Origin: Bin5 sp965218625
Lineage (GTDB): Bacteria; Chloroflexota; Anaerolineae; Caldilineales; Caldilineaceae
Reading direction: 5' to 3'
DNA: 64,000 bases
NCBI GenBank assembly: GCA_965218625.1
Contig: CBDCLG010000020.1
Span: 806,001 to 870,000, forward strand
Each line of letters opens with the position of its first letter. The first letter of the stretch is position 1. The notes below the pieces were generated by a model. It was given only the letters and a program-made list of their open reading frames with translations. It ran no database searches and had not been told where the DNA came from. Below are positions 8,706 through 17,864 of the stretch, piece after piece. Made by a program: the position numbers and the translations under genes.

Positions 8706-9578
8706 TCAGCGGCCGCCCATGCCGGACAGCGTAATGCCTTCGACGAACCGTTTCTGGGCGACAACATAGACGAGCAGCACGGGCAGCAGCGCGATGACGG
8801 AGCCGGCCATCAGCAGGTGCCAGTCGGTGTTGTACTGGCCGCGAAATGTGGCCAGGCCGACAGGAATCGTGCGGGTGGCATGGGAGTTGGAGACGACCAG
8901 CGGCCAGAGGAAATCGTTCCAGGAGCCGAGGAAGACGAAGATGGTCAGCGCGGCCAGCACCGGCCCGCTGAGCGGCATGATCACCTGTGCCCAGATGCGG
9001 AAGGAGGAGGCGCCGTCCATGCGGGCGGCTTCGTCGAGGTCGACGGGGATGCCGCGGAAGTACTGGCGCAGCAAGAAGACGGCGAAGACGGAGAAGGCGG
9101 TGGGGACGATGAGTGCGTAAAAGGTGTCGAACCAGCGCAGGAAGCGGATGAGGATGAAATTGGGGATCATGGTCACGTGGAAGGGAATCATCAGCGTGGC
9201 CAGGTAGACGAGAAAGAGCGCTTCCCTGCCGCGGAAACGGAGGCGGCCGAAGGCGAAGGCGGCCAGCGAGGAGGTCAGGATCTGAAGGGTCGTCACGCTC
9301 ACGGCGACGAAGAGGCTGTTGAGATAGAAGCGCCCGAAGGGCATCGCCTGCACGGTGTCGAGGTAGTTTTTCCAGACAACCGGGTTGGGGACCAGCGAGG
9401 GCGGGTAGGTGAAGATCTGCGGCGGCGATTTCAGCGACGTGGCCAGCATCCAGCCGAAGGGAAGCAGCATTCCGAAGCTGCCCAGGATCAGGGCGGCGTG
9501 GAGCAGCAGGCGCCCCGCGCTGAGAGCGGGCGCGCGTGCGGAGTCTCGGCGAATTTGCGAGGAGGTGGTTGAGGTCAC
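8706..9578 (-). CDS. carbohydrate ABC transporter permease, MalG-like
   Basis: A 290-residue inner-membrane permease with about six hydrophobic helices. The EAA loop EAARMDGASSFRIWAQVIMP contacts the ATPase. Length and the N-terminal LLPFGWMLATSLKSP fit the MalG/UgpE group. It starts with GTG and overlaps the upstream permease stop by four bases (GTGA), so it is coupled. It is the last gene of the binding-protein/permease/permease operon. No ATP-binding subunit is present; such importers often borrow a shared MsmX/UgpC-type ATPase encoded elsewhere (family knowledge). The transported sugar is unknown. Confidence 0.9.
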   Translation of the reverse strand: MTSTTSSQIRRDSARAPALSAGRLLLHAALILGSFGMLLPFGWMLATSLKSPPQIFTYPPSLVPNPVVWKNYLDTVQAMPFGRFYLNSLFVAVSVTTLQILTSSLAAFAFGRLRFRGREALFLVYLATLMIPFHVTMIPNFILIRFLRWFDTFYALIVPTAFSVFAVFLLRQYFRGIPVDLDEAARMDGASSFRIWAQVIMPLSGPVLAALTIFVFLGSWNDFLWPLVVSNSHATRTIPVGLATFRGQYNTDWHLLMAGSVIALLPVLLVYVVAQKRFVEGITLSGMGGR

Positions 9579-10528
9579 GAGTCGCCGCCCGCCTCGTAAT
9601 GCACCCAGCGCCGCTGCAGCCGCGTCTGCACAAAGGTGAAGATAAAGATGAAGATGAAGAGCACCCAGGCGACGGCCGCGCCTTTGCCCATGCGGCTGAA
9701 CTCAAAGGCGAGCTGGTAGATGTAGTAGACGATGGTAAGGGTAGCTTGGGCCGGGCCGCCCTGTGTCATGACGAAGGCTTCGCTGAAGAGTTGAAACGCG
9801 CCGATCATCTGAATCACCATCAGGAAGAAGGTGGTCGGGCTGACCATGGGAAAGGTCACATAGCGGAAGCGCTGCCAGGCGCTGGCGCCGTCCACCTTGG
9901 CGGCGTCGTACAGTTCTGTCGGCACGCCCTGGAGCGCGGCCAGGTAGATGACCATGGTAAAGCCGGTGTTTTTCCAGAGGGTCAGGATTACGACGGCCGG
10001 TTTGGCCCAATCGGGATCGTTGAGCCAGTCCGGTGGACGGAGTTCCAGGCCGGTCCATACGCCCAATTCCCATACGGCGGCGGACAGTATGCCGAAATCA
10101 TAGTTGAAGAACCACTGGAAGACGAGCGCGGCGGCCACGATCGTCGTCACGACCGGCATGAAATAGATGAGCCGGTAGAACTCAAGCCCGCGCAGGCCCT
10201 GGTTCAGGGAGACTGCGAGCAGCAGGCCGAAGGCAAGCTGCAGGGGGACGATGGTGACGATGAAGTAGAAGGTGTTGAAGAGAACCTTGCGGAAGACCAG
10301 ATCGCTGGCGAGAAGCTGCTTGTAGTTCTTGATGCCGACGAATTCAGGCGGGGAGAGCAGCGACCATTCGAAAAAGCTGAGGGCAAGAGAAGCGACGACG
10401 GGAATCGCGACGAAAATAACAAAACCGAGGAAGCTCGGCAGCAGGAACAGATAGGCCTCCGATTGCTGGTCCGGCTTGTAGCGCTGCCAGCGGGGCACGG
10501 AGGTCTGGGAGGATGAGGAGGCGGTCAT
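9575..10528 (-). CDS. carbohydrate ABC transporter permease, MalF/UgpA-like
   Basis: A 317-residue permease with six to seven membrane helices. The N-terminal AYLFLLPSFLGFVIFVAIPV is typical of the UgpA/LacF group. The EAA loop is DAAKVDGASAWQRFRYVTFP. It lies between the binding lipoprotein and the MalG-like permease on the minus strand, separated from the lipoprotein by a strong hairpin. It would pair with the second permease to form the membrane channel. Confidence 0.9.
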   Translation of the reverse strand: MTASSSSQTSVPRWQRYKPDQQSEAYLFLLPSFLGFVIFVAIPVVASLALSFFEWSLLSPPEFVGIKNYKQLLASDLVFRKVLFNTFYFIVTIVPLQLAFGLLLAVSLNQGLRGLEFYRLIYFMPVVTTIVAAALVFQWFFNYDFGILSAAVWELGVWTGLELRPPDWLNDPDWAKPAVVILTLWKNTGFTMVIYLAALQGVPTELYDAAKVDGASAWQRFRYVTFPMVSPTTFFLMVIQMIGAFQLFSEAFVMTQGGPAQATLTIVYYIYQLAFEFSRMGKGAAVAWVLFIFIFIFTFVQTRLQRRWVHYEAGGDS

Positions 10529-10549
10529 GGCGCCATGGGCTCGTGGCAG

Positions 10550-10587
10550 GCAGCCAGTAGCCGGTGGGTTGACTGGCTACTGGCTGC
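10550..10587 (-). promoter_or_regulatory. intergenic hairpin between binding-protein and permease genes
   Basis: GCAGCCAGTAGCC (10550-10562) and GGCTACTGGCTGC (10575-10587) form a perfect 13-bp stem with a 12-nt loop. There is no T run. In sugar importers such a stem after the binding-protein gene often protects its mRNA 3' end or reduces read-through, giving more binding protein than permease; this role is inferred. Confidence 0.6.
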
Positions 10588-10606
10588 TGCTGCCGTTCAA
10601 TTCAGC

Positions 10607-11953
10607 CTATCTCGGGAACCCATTCTCCTCCAGGTAGGCGTCCACCTGCTCGCAGATGGCAGCCAGTCCGTCCGCGACTGAGACCTCGCCGGTGAGGATC
10701 TGATCACGGCCCGGGCTGATAAACGAGCCGCCGATCTCGCTCCACTCGACGAAGTAGCCGATGCGGCCCATGCGCGCGTTCTCACCTTCGGTGATGAAGG
10801 CCTGCCGGTTGGCCGGCGGGTCTCCACTGTCCAGGAAGGCGTCGGACTTGGCGGTGGACTGCAAGGCCGGCAGGATCTCGCCGGAGGCGGTGTAGATGCG
10901 CTGGCCGCCGTCTGTGCTCTGGAGCCAGGACAGGAATGTCCAGGCCTCATCCTTGTTGTCGCTGAGGGCGCTCATCACCCAGGCAGCGCCGCCGGCGGCG
11001 GAGGCCCGATGTCCGTTGGCGGGAATCGGAATGACCGAGACGTCATAGTTCATGCCCGCGGCGTTGAAGGCTGAGACACGGCTGGCGTTCTGGATGATCA
11101 TCGCAACCTGGCCGCTCTGGAAGACGGCGGCGTCACCGCCGGCCTGGCTCATGTTGGCGGGAGGCATGAAATAGTTGTTGTCGATCATGTCCCTGAAGAA
11201 CTGCACGCCCTGGATGGCCTCAGCGTCGTTCAAGGCGCAGCGGGAGGGATTGCGCATGTCGTCGAGGGCCATGCCGCCGCTCTGCATCACCCAGATCATG
11301 TACTTGCCGCCCTCCATGCCGAGGGCATAGCGGGAGACGCGACCGCTGTCCTCGACGACGGTCAACTGTTCGGCCGCGGCTGCGAGATCGTCCCAGGTCC
11401 AGCTGTCATCGGGATAGGGGACGCCGACCTCGTCGAAGATGTCCGTATTGTAGTAGAGGACCTCGAGGCCGATGTCGCGCGGGAAGCCGTAGACGCTGCC
11501 GTCGTACATGGCGTACTCCAACAGAGACGGCCAGTAGTCGTCAACGTTGTAGCCGCTCGCCTCGATCCAGGGGTCGAGATTTTCCAGCACGCCCTCGGAT
11601 GCGTAGTTCACGATGGGCGACAGGAAGAGGACATCGGGAACGACTGATTCGTCACCGCTTGCCCAAAGGGTCCGGATCTTGGTGAAGTAGTCGCCCCAGG
11701 GTTCGGCCAGAATCTCGATGACGATGTCCGACTGTTCTGCCATAAAGGCATCGGCCACCGACTGATGGGTCGCGACCTCTGCCGGGCTGCCCCACATGGC
11801 CCAGGTAATTGTGACCGGGCCTTCGTCGGCCATCTCCATGCCGCTGTCGTCTGCCGGCGCGATGGGGGCGCAGGCAGAGAGCAGCAACGCGGCCAGCACG
11901 AACACAACCAGCGCTTTGATGCTGTTACGGTTACGCCTTTGTCGGTCTAGCAT
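10607..11953 (-). CDS. sugar ABC transporter substrate-binding lipoprotein
   Basis: A 448-residue extracellular solute-binding protein (family 1). A basic N-terminus and hydrophobic stretch end in the lipobox LLLSAC, so the Cys would be lipidated and the protein anchored outside the membrane. The mature part shows VTITWAMWGSPAE and PRDIGLEVLYYNTDIFDEVG, both typical of sugar-binding proteins. GGGAGGAAGAA precedes the ATG. It is the first gene of the importer operon, with a promoter and a dyad upstream. The ligand is not evident, but linkage suggests a carbohydrate. Confidence 0.9.
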   Translation of the reverse strand: MLDRQRRNRNSIKALVVFVLAALLLSACAPIAPADDSGMEMADEGPVTITWAMWGSPAEVATHQSVADAFMAEQSDIVIEILAEPWGDYFTKIRTLWASGDESVVPDVLFLSPIVNYASEGVLENLDPWIEASGYNVDDYWPSLLEYAMYDGSVYGFPRDIGLEVLYYNTDIFDEVGVPYPDDSWTWDDLAAAAEQLTVVEDSGRVSRYALGMEGGKYMIWVMQSGGMALDDMRNPSRCALNDAEAIQGVQFFRDMIDNNYFMPPANMSQAGGDAAVFQSGQVAMIIQNASRVSAFNAAGMNYDVSVIPIPANGHRASAAGGAAWVMSALSDNKDEAWTFLSWLQSTDGGQRIYTASGEILPALQSTAKSDAFLDSGDPPANRQAFITEGENARMGRIGYFVEWSEIGGSFISPGRDQILTGEVSVADGLAAICEQVDAYLEENGFPR

Positions 11954-12032
11954 TTCTTCCTCCCTGAAGAACTCTGAAATTGCCGGTAAATGGGTCGAAT
12001 TCGCCCCTGCTTGGGAGGGGCTTCTACAGTAT

Positions 12033-12060
12033 CGTGAAAAGCCGGTATTCTGCTTTCACG
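12033..12060 (-). promoter_or_regulatory. inverted repeat, candidate operator of the sugar importer
   Basis: CGTGAAAAGC (12033-12042) and GCTTTCACG (12052-12060) are inverted repeats matching at nine of ten positions. The dyad sits between the promoter at 12071-12099 and the start codon of the binding-protein gene, where a LacI-type repressor could block transcription. No regulator gene is adjacent. Confidence 0.4.
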
Positions 12061-12070
12061 CGGTTCCGCC

Positions 12071-12099
12071 ATTGTACAGGATTCGGGGGTACATTTCAA
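12071..12099 (-). promoter_or_regulatory. sigma70-type promoter of the sugar importer operon
   Basis: On the minus strand TTGAAA (12094-12099) and TACAAT (12071-12076) are separated by 17 bp. The promoter points into the binding-protein gene with about 118 bp of leader, which contains the inverted repeat at 12033-12060. Confidence 0.55.
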
Positions 12100-12131
12100 A
12101 CGCCGTTCGAAGGCGGCAGTATATCCGTTTT

Positions 12132-12611
12132 CTACCCTGCCCGTGCGGCCAGCGTGCGGCGAATCTGGTCCAGGTGGGCCTCGCCGTGGGACACATAGAG
12201 TTCAAGCTGCCGGGCGAGTGTGACTTCCCCGCTGTCGGGGTGAAAGCCGGTGCGCTGCCACGCCTTCTCTGGAAGAGTTTCCCAGAACTGCACCCAGCGA
12301 GCGTGCAGGGCTTTCAGCAGCGCCAGAGAGTCGGACAGCTGCGCGCTGCTGCCATCGGCGAACGTGGCCCACGCGGCCTCGTCGTAGGGCTTGAGCGGGG
12401 GGTTCTCTTCGGTCGCCATCAGCTTGCAGCGCACATAGCTGTTGATGTGCGAATCGGCAAGGTGATGGACATTCTGGGCAATGCTCCATTCGCCTGCCAG
12501 CGGTCTTGCCGTCAACTCCTCGGGCGAAAGCGCCGCGACGATGGCCTCCACCTGCTCGGGCAGGCGGCGAATTCTCTCGATAGCCTCTTTGCGGTCGCCG
12601 GATGCCGACAT
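12132..12611 (-). CDS. DinB-like four-helix metal-binding protein
   Basis: A 159-residue DinB/YfiT-superfamily protein. These are four-helix bundles with a three-His metal site, several acting as thiol transferases or hydrolases. Candidate metal ligands are in AQNVHHLADSH and YVSHGEAHLDQIRRTL near the C-terminus. I start at the ATG at 12611 (MSASGDRKEA) because the helix bundle begins there; the longer frame to 12650 adds a non-conserved-looking leader. It is a stand-alone gene between the FG-GAP lipoprotein and the sugar importer. The reaction is unknown. Confidence 0.75.
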   Translation of the reverse strand: MSASGDRKEAIERIRRLPEQVEAIVAALSPEELTARPLAGEWSIAQNVHHLADSHINSYVRCKLMATEENPPLKPYDEAAWATFADGSSAQLSDSLALLKALHARWVQFWETLPEKAWQRTGFHPDSGEVTLARQLELYVSHGEAHLDQIRRTLAARAG

Positions 12612-12674
12612 GGCTGTTTTTCCCAAACGTGTGACGGGCAGAGCCCGCAACGCGAGCTTACGCCCAGCCGCTGT

Positions 12675-14459
12675 CTAATTCTGCACGGAGTCAGTTCTGG
12701 AAACGGTCAATCGATGGCCTGCGGCCGGCGCCCCCACGGTTGTCCAGGTACCGTCCGGCCAGCGAATCAGCAGCCAGTGCAGTTCGGACCCGGCGGGAAA
12801 GCCGAAGTGCAGCTGACCCGGGTCGCTGGAAAGGTAGCCGCGCGTAACACGCACGTCGCGGCGCAGGCGGCCGGCGGATGTCTCCAGAATTGCGGTTGCG
12901 CCGACGGCGGCCGGGTTGGCGCTGCCTATCTGACGCAGGTCGACCTGAAGCGACGCGCCGCCGCAGAGCCGGTTCTCGAACAGCTGCGCATTGCCGCGCA
13001 GATTGTTGACAATAATATCGAGGTCGCCATCGCCGTCGAGGTCGCCCTGGGCCGAGCCGCGGCCGCCCCGTTCGCTGCCCAGGCCCCACTCCGGCATGCG
13101 CGCAAATCCGGTTCCGGTATTGCGCAGGACCTGGTTGCGCTCGACCAGCTCATGCTCGTCGAGATGTGCGAAGGTCTTTGCCTCGGCGAAGCCGTTTACA
13201 ATGTGGAGGTCAAGCTGCCCGTCCTGGTCGAGGTCGCCGAAGAGGCCGGACCAGCTCCAGCCGGTCGCATCCAGCTGGCGCTCACGCCCGAGACTCTGGA
13301 AAGCGCCGGCCCGGTCGGCCACCAACAACATATTCTCCATCCGTTGGGGGTCGCCGGCGGGCAGGGGCGGATGCTCTTTCTCCATAAGCGGCGCCCAGGC
13401 GCGCATTGTTTCTTCGCTCATGTCAGGCGGTTTCATATCGCTGGCGAAGAGTGCCGTCTTGCCCGAGTTATCCACGTCGGCCAGGTCAAAACTCATTGTG
13501 CTGTGGGTCGTTTCGGGGAAGATCGTGGCAAGGCTCCAGCCGTCGGCGTCATTGCGCCAGAACTCGTCGGGCAGGGCGAAATCGTTGCCCACCAGCAGGT
13601 CCGGGCGGCCGTCGCCGTCCTCGTCCCAGATGACGACGGCCAGGGCCTGGGCTTCGGTGGAGAGGCGCTGCGCGCGGAAGACGCCGTCCTCATTCCAATG
13701 AATGTAGACTCCGCCCTCTTCATTGAGAATGTACTCGGTGCCCAACTCGGTCGTCAGGCCGATGTCGTAAGAGGCGGTGGCGGCGTCCAGGTCGCCGTCC
13801 CCGTCCAAATCGGCCCAATCCATGGCGTAGGCGGGCTTGGCCAGGCCGGTCAAAAACTCCTGAACAAAGCGGCCGGAGCCGTCAGCCGCGACCTCCGCGC
13901 CGCGATTGCGCCAGAAGTTGATCGCGCCGCCGACACGTGTCAGCACAAGGTCGGTCCAGCCGTCGCCGTCGACGTCAACTGCGCTCACGGCGCGCGTGCG
14001 TCCGACCGGCATCTGTTCCTGGCGGAAACGCAGGCCGCCTTCGTTCCAGAAGATCGAATTGGGGTTGTCGTAGTTGCCGAGAACCAGATCGAGGTCGCCG
14101 TCATTGTCCAGGTCGTTGATGGCGGCGCCGGCGCCATTGGCCTCGTACTGGCGGATAACGCCGTCAGCGGTGGTTGTGTTGTGGGGCAGCTCGTGGGTAA
14201 TGAAGCGGTCTTGGCAGAGACCGACGGCCGAAACAACCGGTTCGGCGTGCGCCGATACCGGCGCGGTCAGCCGAAGCGGAGCGGAGCCAGGCGTGCAGCC
14301 GCTCAACGCCAGACAGGCCAGCGCCAGCAGGAGAATGCCGGAAGCGAGCGGCCGTTTGGGGATGACCAGCAAGGTTGCGCGCGGCCGTTTGCCCAATGTG
14401 CCGGCCGGATTGCGCGCAAAAGTCGCGGAAATCCGCTGTCCTGTCTTAAACGCATACAC
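12675..14459 (-). CDS. FG-GAP/VCBS repeat lipoprotein with ASPIC/UnbV domain
   Basis: A 594-residue exported protein. The hydrophobic stretch LLLALACLALSGC ends in a lipobox, although the N-terminal extension before it is long (about 50 residues). Several calcium-loop repeats of the type DLDNDGDLDLVLGN, DVDGDGWTDLVLTR, DLDGDGDLDAATAS and DLDQDGQLDLHIVN build a beta-propeller. The C-terminus (about 505-590) is an ASPIC/UnbV domain with SAGRLRRDVRVTRGYLSS and LLIRWPDGTWTTV. The frame opens with a GTG after GGGGAG; an internal start nearer the lipobox is possible. Such proteins are surface-associated and of unknown function. Confidence 0.85.
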   Translation of the reverse strand: MYAFKTGQRISATFARNPAGTLGKRPRATLLVIPKRPLASGILLLALACLALSGCTPGSAPLRLTAPVSAHAEPVVSAVGLCQDRFITHELPHNTTTADGVIRQYEANGAGAAINDLDNDGDLDLVLGNYDNPNSIFWNEGGLRFRQEQMPVGRTRAVSAVDVDGDGWTDLVLTRVGGAINFWRNRGAEVAADGSGRFVQEFLTGLAKPAYAMDWADLDGDGDLDAATASYDIGLTTELGTEYILNEEGGVYIHWNEDGVFRAQRLSTEAQALAVVIWDEDGDGRPDLLVGNDFALPDEFWRNDADGWSLATIFPETTHSTMSFDLADVDNSGKTALFASDMKPPDMSEETMRAWAPLMEKEHPPLPAGDPQRMENMLLVADRAGAFQSLGRERQLDATGWSWSGLFGDLDQDGQLDLHIVNGFAEAKTFAHLDEHELVERNQVLRNTGTGFARMPEWGLGSERGGRGSAQGDLDGDGDLDIIVNNLRGNAQLFENRLCGGASLQVDLRQIGSANPAAVGATAILETSAGRLRRDVRVTRGYLSSDPGQLHFGFPAGSELHWLLIRWPDGTWTTVGAPAAGHRLTVSRTDSVQN

Positions 14460-14616
14460 TGGTCTGTCTCCCCGTTGAGATAAAAAGAAGCGATGTAGAC
14501 GGTCGAATCACGCCCTTTCCGATGACGGGGGAAGTTGCTGCATTGCGCCCCTGCCGGAAAGAGAAACGGAATGAATCCAGTATATTCAGAAGGAGATAGA
14601 CTGTCAATGAGCTAGC

Positions 14617-14796
14617 GGGTAACGCGCAGGGCAATCGCATCTAAATCCGGGCGCCCAAATATGCCACGAAGGGCGCCCACAAGGGGCGCCCCTACCAATG
14701 GTCAATCGTTTCCGGCTGGTTTTTCGGAGTTGGGCTCGAATCAGGTAGTGTCGCGGGTCTTGGCCCAATTAGATGCCATCGCCCTGGGGTAACGCG
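14617..14796. mobile_element. MITE copy 2 with perfect 10-bp target duplication
   Basis: The element spans 14627-14786 (160 bp) and is flanked by GGGTAACGCG at 14617-14626 and 14787-14796. It keeps both inverted-repeat ends and the GC palindromic block but lacks about 80-90 bp of the interior found in copies 1 and 3. It sits between the FG-GAP lipoprotein and topA. Confidence 0.85.
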
Positions 14797-14831
14797 CACA
14801 CAGACCACGCGTCCCGCGCTCCCCACACTAC

Positions 14832-14860
14832 TTGCCCGCCTTCTTGTTCTTGTGTATTCT
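14832..14860 (+). promoter_or_regulatory. candidate topA promoter
   Basis: TTGCCC (14832-14837), a 17-bp spacer and TATTCT (14855-14860) lie 86 bp before the topA start. The -35 box is imperfect. Confidence 0.35.
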
Positions 14861-14946
14861 TACTCGGCTTTCTGACAAGCACGTCAAGACAGAGAGGTGC
14901 GTTCACCTCGCTTGCCGCCGACCACCATTCAATTGCAAAGAGAAGA

Positions 14947-17802
14947 ATGTCCAAACTCGTCATTGTAGAATCGCCGACCAAGGCGAACACCATCCGCAAC
15001 TTCCTTCCCAAAGAGTACAAGGTCAAAGCCAGCATGGGCCATGTGCGGGATTTGCCGGCCTCTGCCGCCGAGATTCCCGCCAAAGTGAAAGGGCAGCCCT
15101 GGGCGCGGCTCGGCGTCAAGGTGGAGGATGACTTCGAGCCGCTCTACGTCATACCTTCGGAGAAGAAGAAGGTGATTTCGGAGTTGAAGAAGGCCCTCAA
15201 AGGGGCGGACGAGCTGCTCCTCGCCACGGACGAGGACCGTGAAGGCGAGAGCATCGGCTGGCACCTTTACGAAGTGCTCAAGCCGAAGGTCCCGGTCAAG
15301 CGGATGGTCTTTCACGAAATCACCAAAGAAGCGATCGAGGAGGCGCTGCAGCAACCGCGCAGCATCGACAACGACCTGGTGCGCGCCCAGGAGACGCGGC
15401 GCATCCTCGACCGGCTGGTCGGCTATACGATCTCGCCGCTGCTGTGGAAAAAGATTGCGCCCAAACTATCGGCCGGCCGCGTGCAGAGCGTGGCCGTGCG
15501 TCTGCTCGTTCTGCGGGAACGCGAAAGGCGCGCATTTGTCAGCGGCTCCTACTGGGACCTGAAAGCCGAGTTGAACAAGCGCCCGGACAGGGAAGCCCAC
15601 CGCTTCGAAGCCACGCTGGTATCGGTAGGCGGAACGCGGGTCGCGAGCGGACGGGACTTTGACGAATCGACCGGGCGCATCGCGGCCGGCAAAGAGGTGC
15701 TTCTGCTCGACGAAGAGCAGACCAGAGCGTTGCAGAAGCGGCTCCAGGACGGCAGCTGGGAGGTGCGCTCGACCGAGAGCTCTGAACAGTCCCGCTCGCC
15801 CGCGCCCCCATTCACCACGAGCACGCTGCAACAGGAGGCCAACCGCAAGCGGGGTTGGAGCGCGCGCCGCACGATGCGGGTAGCCCAGTCCCTCTACGAG
15901 AACGGTTACATCACCTACATGCGCACCGATTCAGTCCATCTGAGCGACGAGGCCGTCAACGCGGCCCGCCGCCGGGTGAAGGAGCGGTACGGCGAGCAGT
16001 TCCTGACGAAGTCGCCGCGCCGCTACAGGACGAAGTCCAAGGGCGCGCAGGAGGCGCACGAGGCGATCCGACCGGCAGGCAGCGGAATGCGCCCGGTCGA
16101 CACGCTTCCCATTTCCGGCGATGACGCTACGCTCTACGACATGATCTGGAAGCGAACGGTCGCTACGCAGATGGCGAACGCCCGCCTACGGACCACGACG
16201 GTTATGATCGGTGTCGAGGAGGCTCTCTTCCGCGCATCCGGGAGGGAAATTCTTTTCCCCGGTTTTTTCCGCGCCTACGTCGAAGGCTCAGACGACCCCG
16301 ACGCGGCGATTGAAGACCAGGAATCACCCCTGCCGGCCCTGGCGGTCGGTGAAGGTGTAGACTGCCGTGCGCTTGAGGCTGTCGGCCATGCCACCAAACC
16401 GCCGGCCCGCTACAGCGAAGCCGCGCTGGTGAAGGCGCTGGAGACCGAGGGCATCGGGCGCCCCAGCACTTATGCCACCATCATCGACACGATTCAGAAC
16501 CGGGGCTATGTATTCAGGCAGCGGCGCGAGCTTGTGCCCACCTTCGTTGCATTTGCGGTCGTGCAGCTGCTTGAGGCCAACTTTGAGGAGCTGGTGGACA
16601 CGAAGTTCACCGCGGCGATGGAGCAGACGCTCGATGACATCGCCGAGGGGGACGTCGACTGGCTCGACTATCTTCACCGCTTCTATCGGGGCGAGGAGGG
16701 ATTGGAGAACCAGGTCAAGGAGAAGGAGGACGCCATCGATCCTCGCATCGCCGGCCAGGTCGACTTCCCCGATCTGCCGGTTGAGGTGCGTATCGGTCAG
16801 TTTGGGCCGTTCCTGGCGAAGGAGGTCAACGGTGACAGGCAGACTGTCAGTTTGCCGGACGACCTGGCGCCGGCTGAGCTGGACGCGGCCGCGGCCGAAG
16901 AGCTGGTGAATGCAAGGCAGGAGGGGCCGGCGTTGCTGGGCTCCGACCCCGGGAGCGGCCAGCCGGTCCTGCTCAAGGAAGGTCGTTTTGGCGCCTATGT
17001 TCAGTTGGGAGAGGACGAGGCCAGGGAAAGATCGCGGAGAGGAACAAGGAGAAAGGCGGCTGCTGCGTCCGGACCGGTGGACATCAACTCGGCCACGTTG
17101 AAGGAACTCTCGACGCTGCCCGGCATCGGGCCAGGAAGGGCCAGGGCGATCGCAGCCAGCCGGCCCTACGGCTCAATCGAGGAGTTGCGGCGGGTACCCG
17201 GGCTCGGCGCGAAAGCGGTTGACGCGCTGGGAGAGTTGGTTGTGGCGGGACCGGCTACGCCCAGAAAGGCGGAGAAGAAGGCCGCCGACGGAGGGGAAAG
17301 CGCGGGGAATGGCAGACCCAAGCGGGTCAGTTTGCCGGAAGGCATGGCAAAGGAAGATATTGACCTGCCGACTGCGCTGCGCCTTCTCAGCCTGCCGCGC
17401 CTGCTGGGCGCGCATCCTGACGATGGCGAGGAGGTGCGCGCCGGCATGGGGCGCTATGGTCCCTACGTCGTCCACAACGGGAAATTCGTCAGCCTCAAAC
17501 AGCCGGACGATGTGCTTGAGGTGGACCTGCCGCGCGCGCTGGCGTTGATCAAAGAGGCGCCGGGCAGACGGGGCGGCAATTCGGCGCGCACGGTTCTGAA
17601 GGAGTTGGGCGCGCACCCCGAAGACGGTGACCCCGTGCGCGTGCTGGACGGGCGCTTCGGCCCCTACGTCAACCACCAGCGCACAAACGCCACCGTGCCC
17701 AAGGAGACGGATCCGCAGAGCGTCACCCTGAAGCAGGCGCTGCAGATGCTGGCGGAAAAGAAGGGGAAGGGGAGAGGCGGGCGCAGAAGAAGAAAGAGGT
17801 AA
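14947..17802 (+). CDS. topA: type IA DNA topoisomerase I with HhH insert
   Basis: A 951-residue enzyme that relaxes negative supercoils by single-strand passage. The TOPRIM domain starts at LVIVESPTKANTI and carries the acidic triad in LLATDEDREGE. The catalytic tyrosine is Tyr324 in GYITYMRTDS. After the core come short Topo-C repeats (GRFGAYVQLG, RYGPYVVHNGKF, GRFGPYVNHQ) in place of zinc fingers. Between the first and second repeats, at about 710-768, is a ComEA-like helix-hairpin-helix pair (DINSATLKELSTLPGIGPG ... LRRVPGLGAKAVDAL). The tail is Lys/Arg-rich. I start at the ATG at 14947 because the TOPRIM strand follows at once; the open frame extends further upstream through non-homologous sequence. 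Confidence 0.95.
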   Translation: MSKLVIVESPTKANTIRNFLPKEYKVKASMGHVRDLPASAAEIPAKVKGQPWARLGVKVEDDFEPLYVIPSEKKKVISELKKALKGADELLLATDEDREGESIGWHLYEVLKPKVPVKRMVFHEITKEAIEEALQQPRSIDNDLVRAQETRRILDRLVGYTISPLLWKKIAPKLSAGRVQSVAVRLLVLRERERRAFVSGSYWDLKAELNKRPDREAHRFEATLVSVGGTRVASGRDFDESTGRIAAGKEVLLLDEEQTRALQKRLQDGSWEVRSTESSEQSRSPAPPFTTSTLQQEANRKRGWSARRTMRVAQSLYENGYITYMRTDSVHLSDEAVNAARRRVKERYGEQFLTKSPRRYRTKSKGAQEAHEAIRPAGSGMRPVDTLPISGDDATLYDMIWKRTVATQMANARLRTTTVMIGVEEALFRASGREILFPGFFRAYVEGSDDPDAAIEDQESPLPALAVGEGVDCRALEAVGHATKPPARYSEAALVKALETEGIGRPSTYATIIDTIQNRGYVFRQRRELVPTFVAFAVVQLLEANFEELVDTKFTAAMEQTLDDIAEGDVDWLDYLHRFYRGEEGLENQVKEKEDAIDPRIAGQVDFPDLPVEVRIGQFGPFLAKEVNGDRQTVSLPDDLAPAELDAAAAEELVNARQEGPALLGSDPGSGQPVLLKEGRFGAYVQLGEDEARERSRRGTRRKAAAASGPVDINSATLKELSTLPGIGPGRARAIAASRPYGSIEELRRVPGLGAKAVDALGELVVAGPATPRKAEKKAADGGESAGNGRPKRVSLPEGMAKEDIDLPTALRLLSLPRLLGAHPDDGEEVRAGMGRYGPYVVHNGKFVSLKQPDDVLEVDLPRALALIKEAPGRRGGNSARTVLKELGAHPEDGDPVRVLDGRFGPYVNHQRTNATVPKETDPQSVTLKQALQMLAEKKGKGRGGRRRRKR

Positions 17803-17864
17803 CCCCGAATGCGCTGGCCTCGCCAATTGGCTGCGATTCGATGGCGCTTACGAAAACGCTGCCC

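Noticed and set aside
8661..10516. Long plus-strand frames opposite the sugar permeases
   Set aside because: Their translations are low-complexity and rich in charged residues, as expected for antisense to membrane proteins.
11796..14483. 895-codon open frame on the plus strand opposite the FG-GAP lipoprotein
   Set aside because: It is antisense to a gene with clear repeats, lipobox and UnbV domain. Its translation has no recognisable motif, and high GC makes long antisense frames common.
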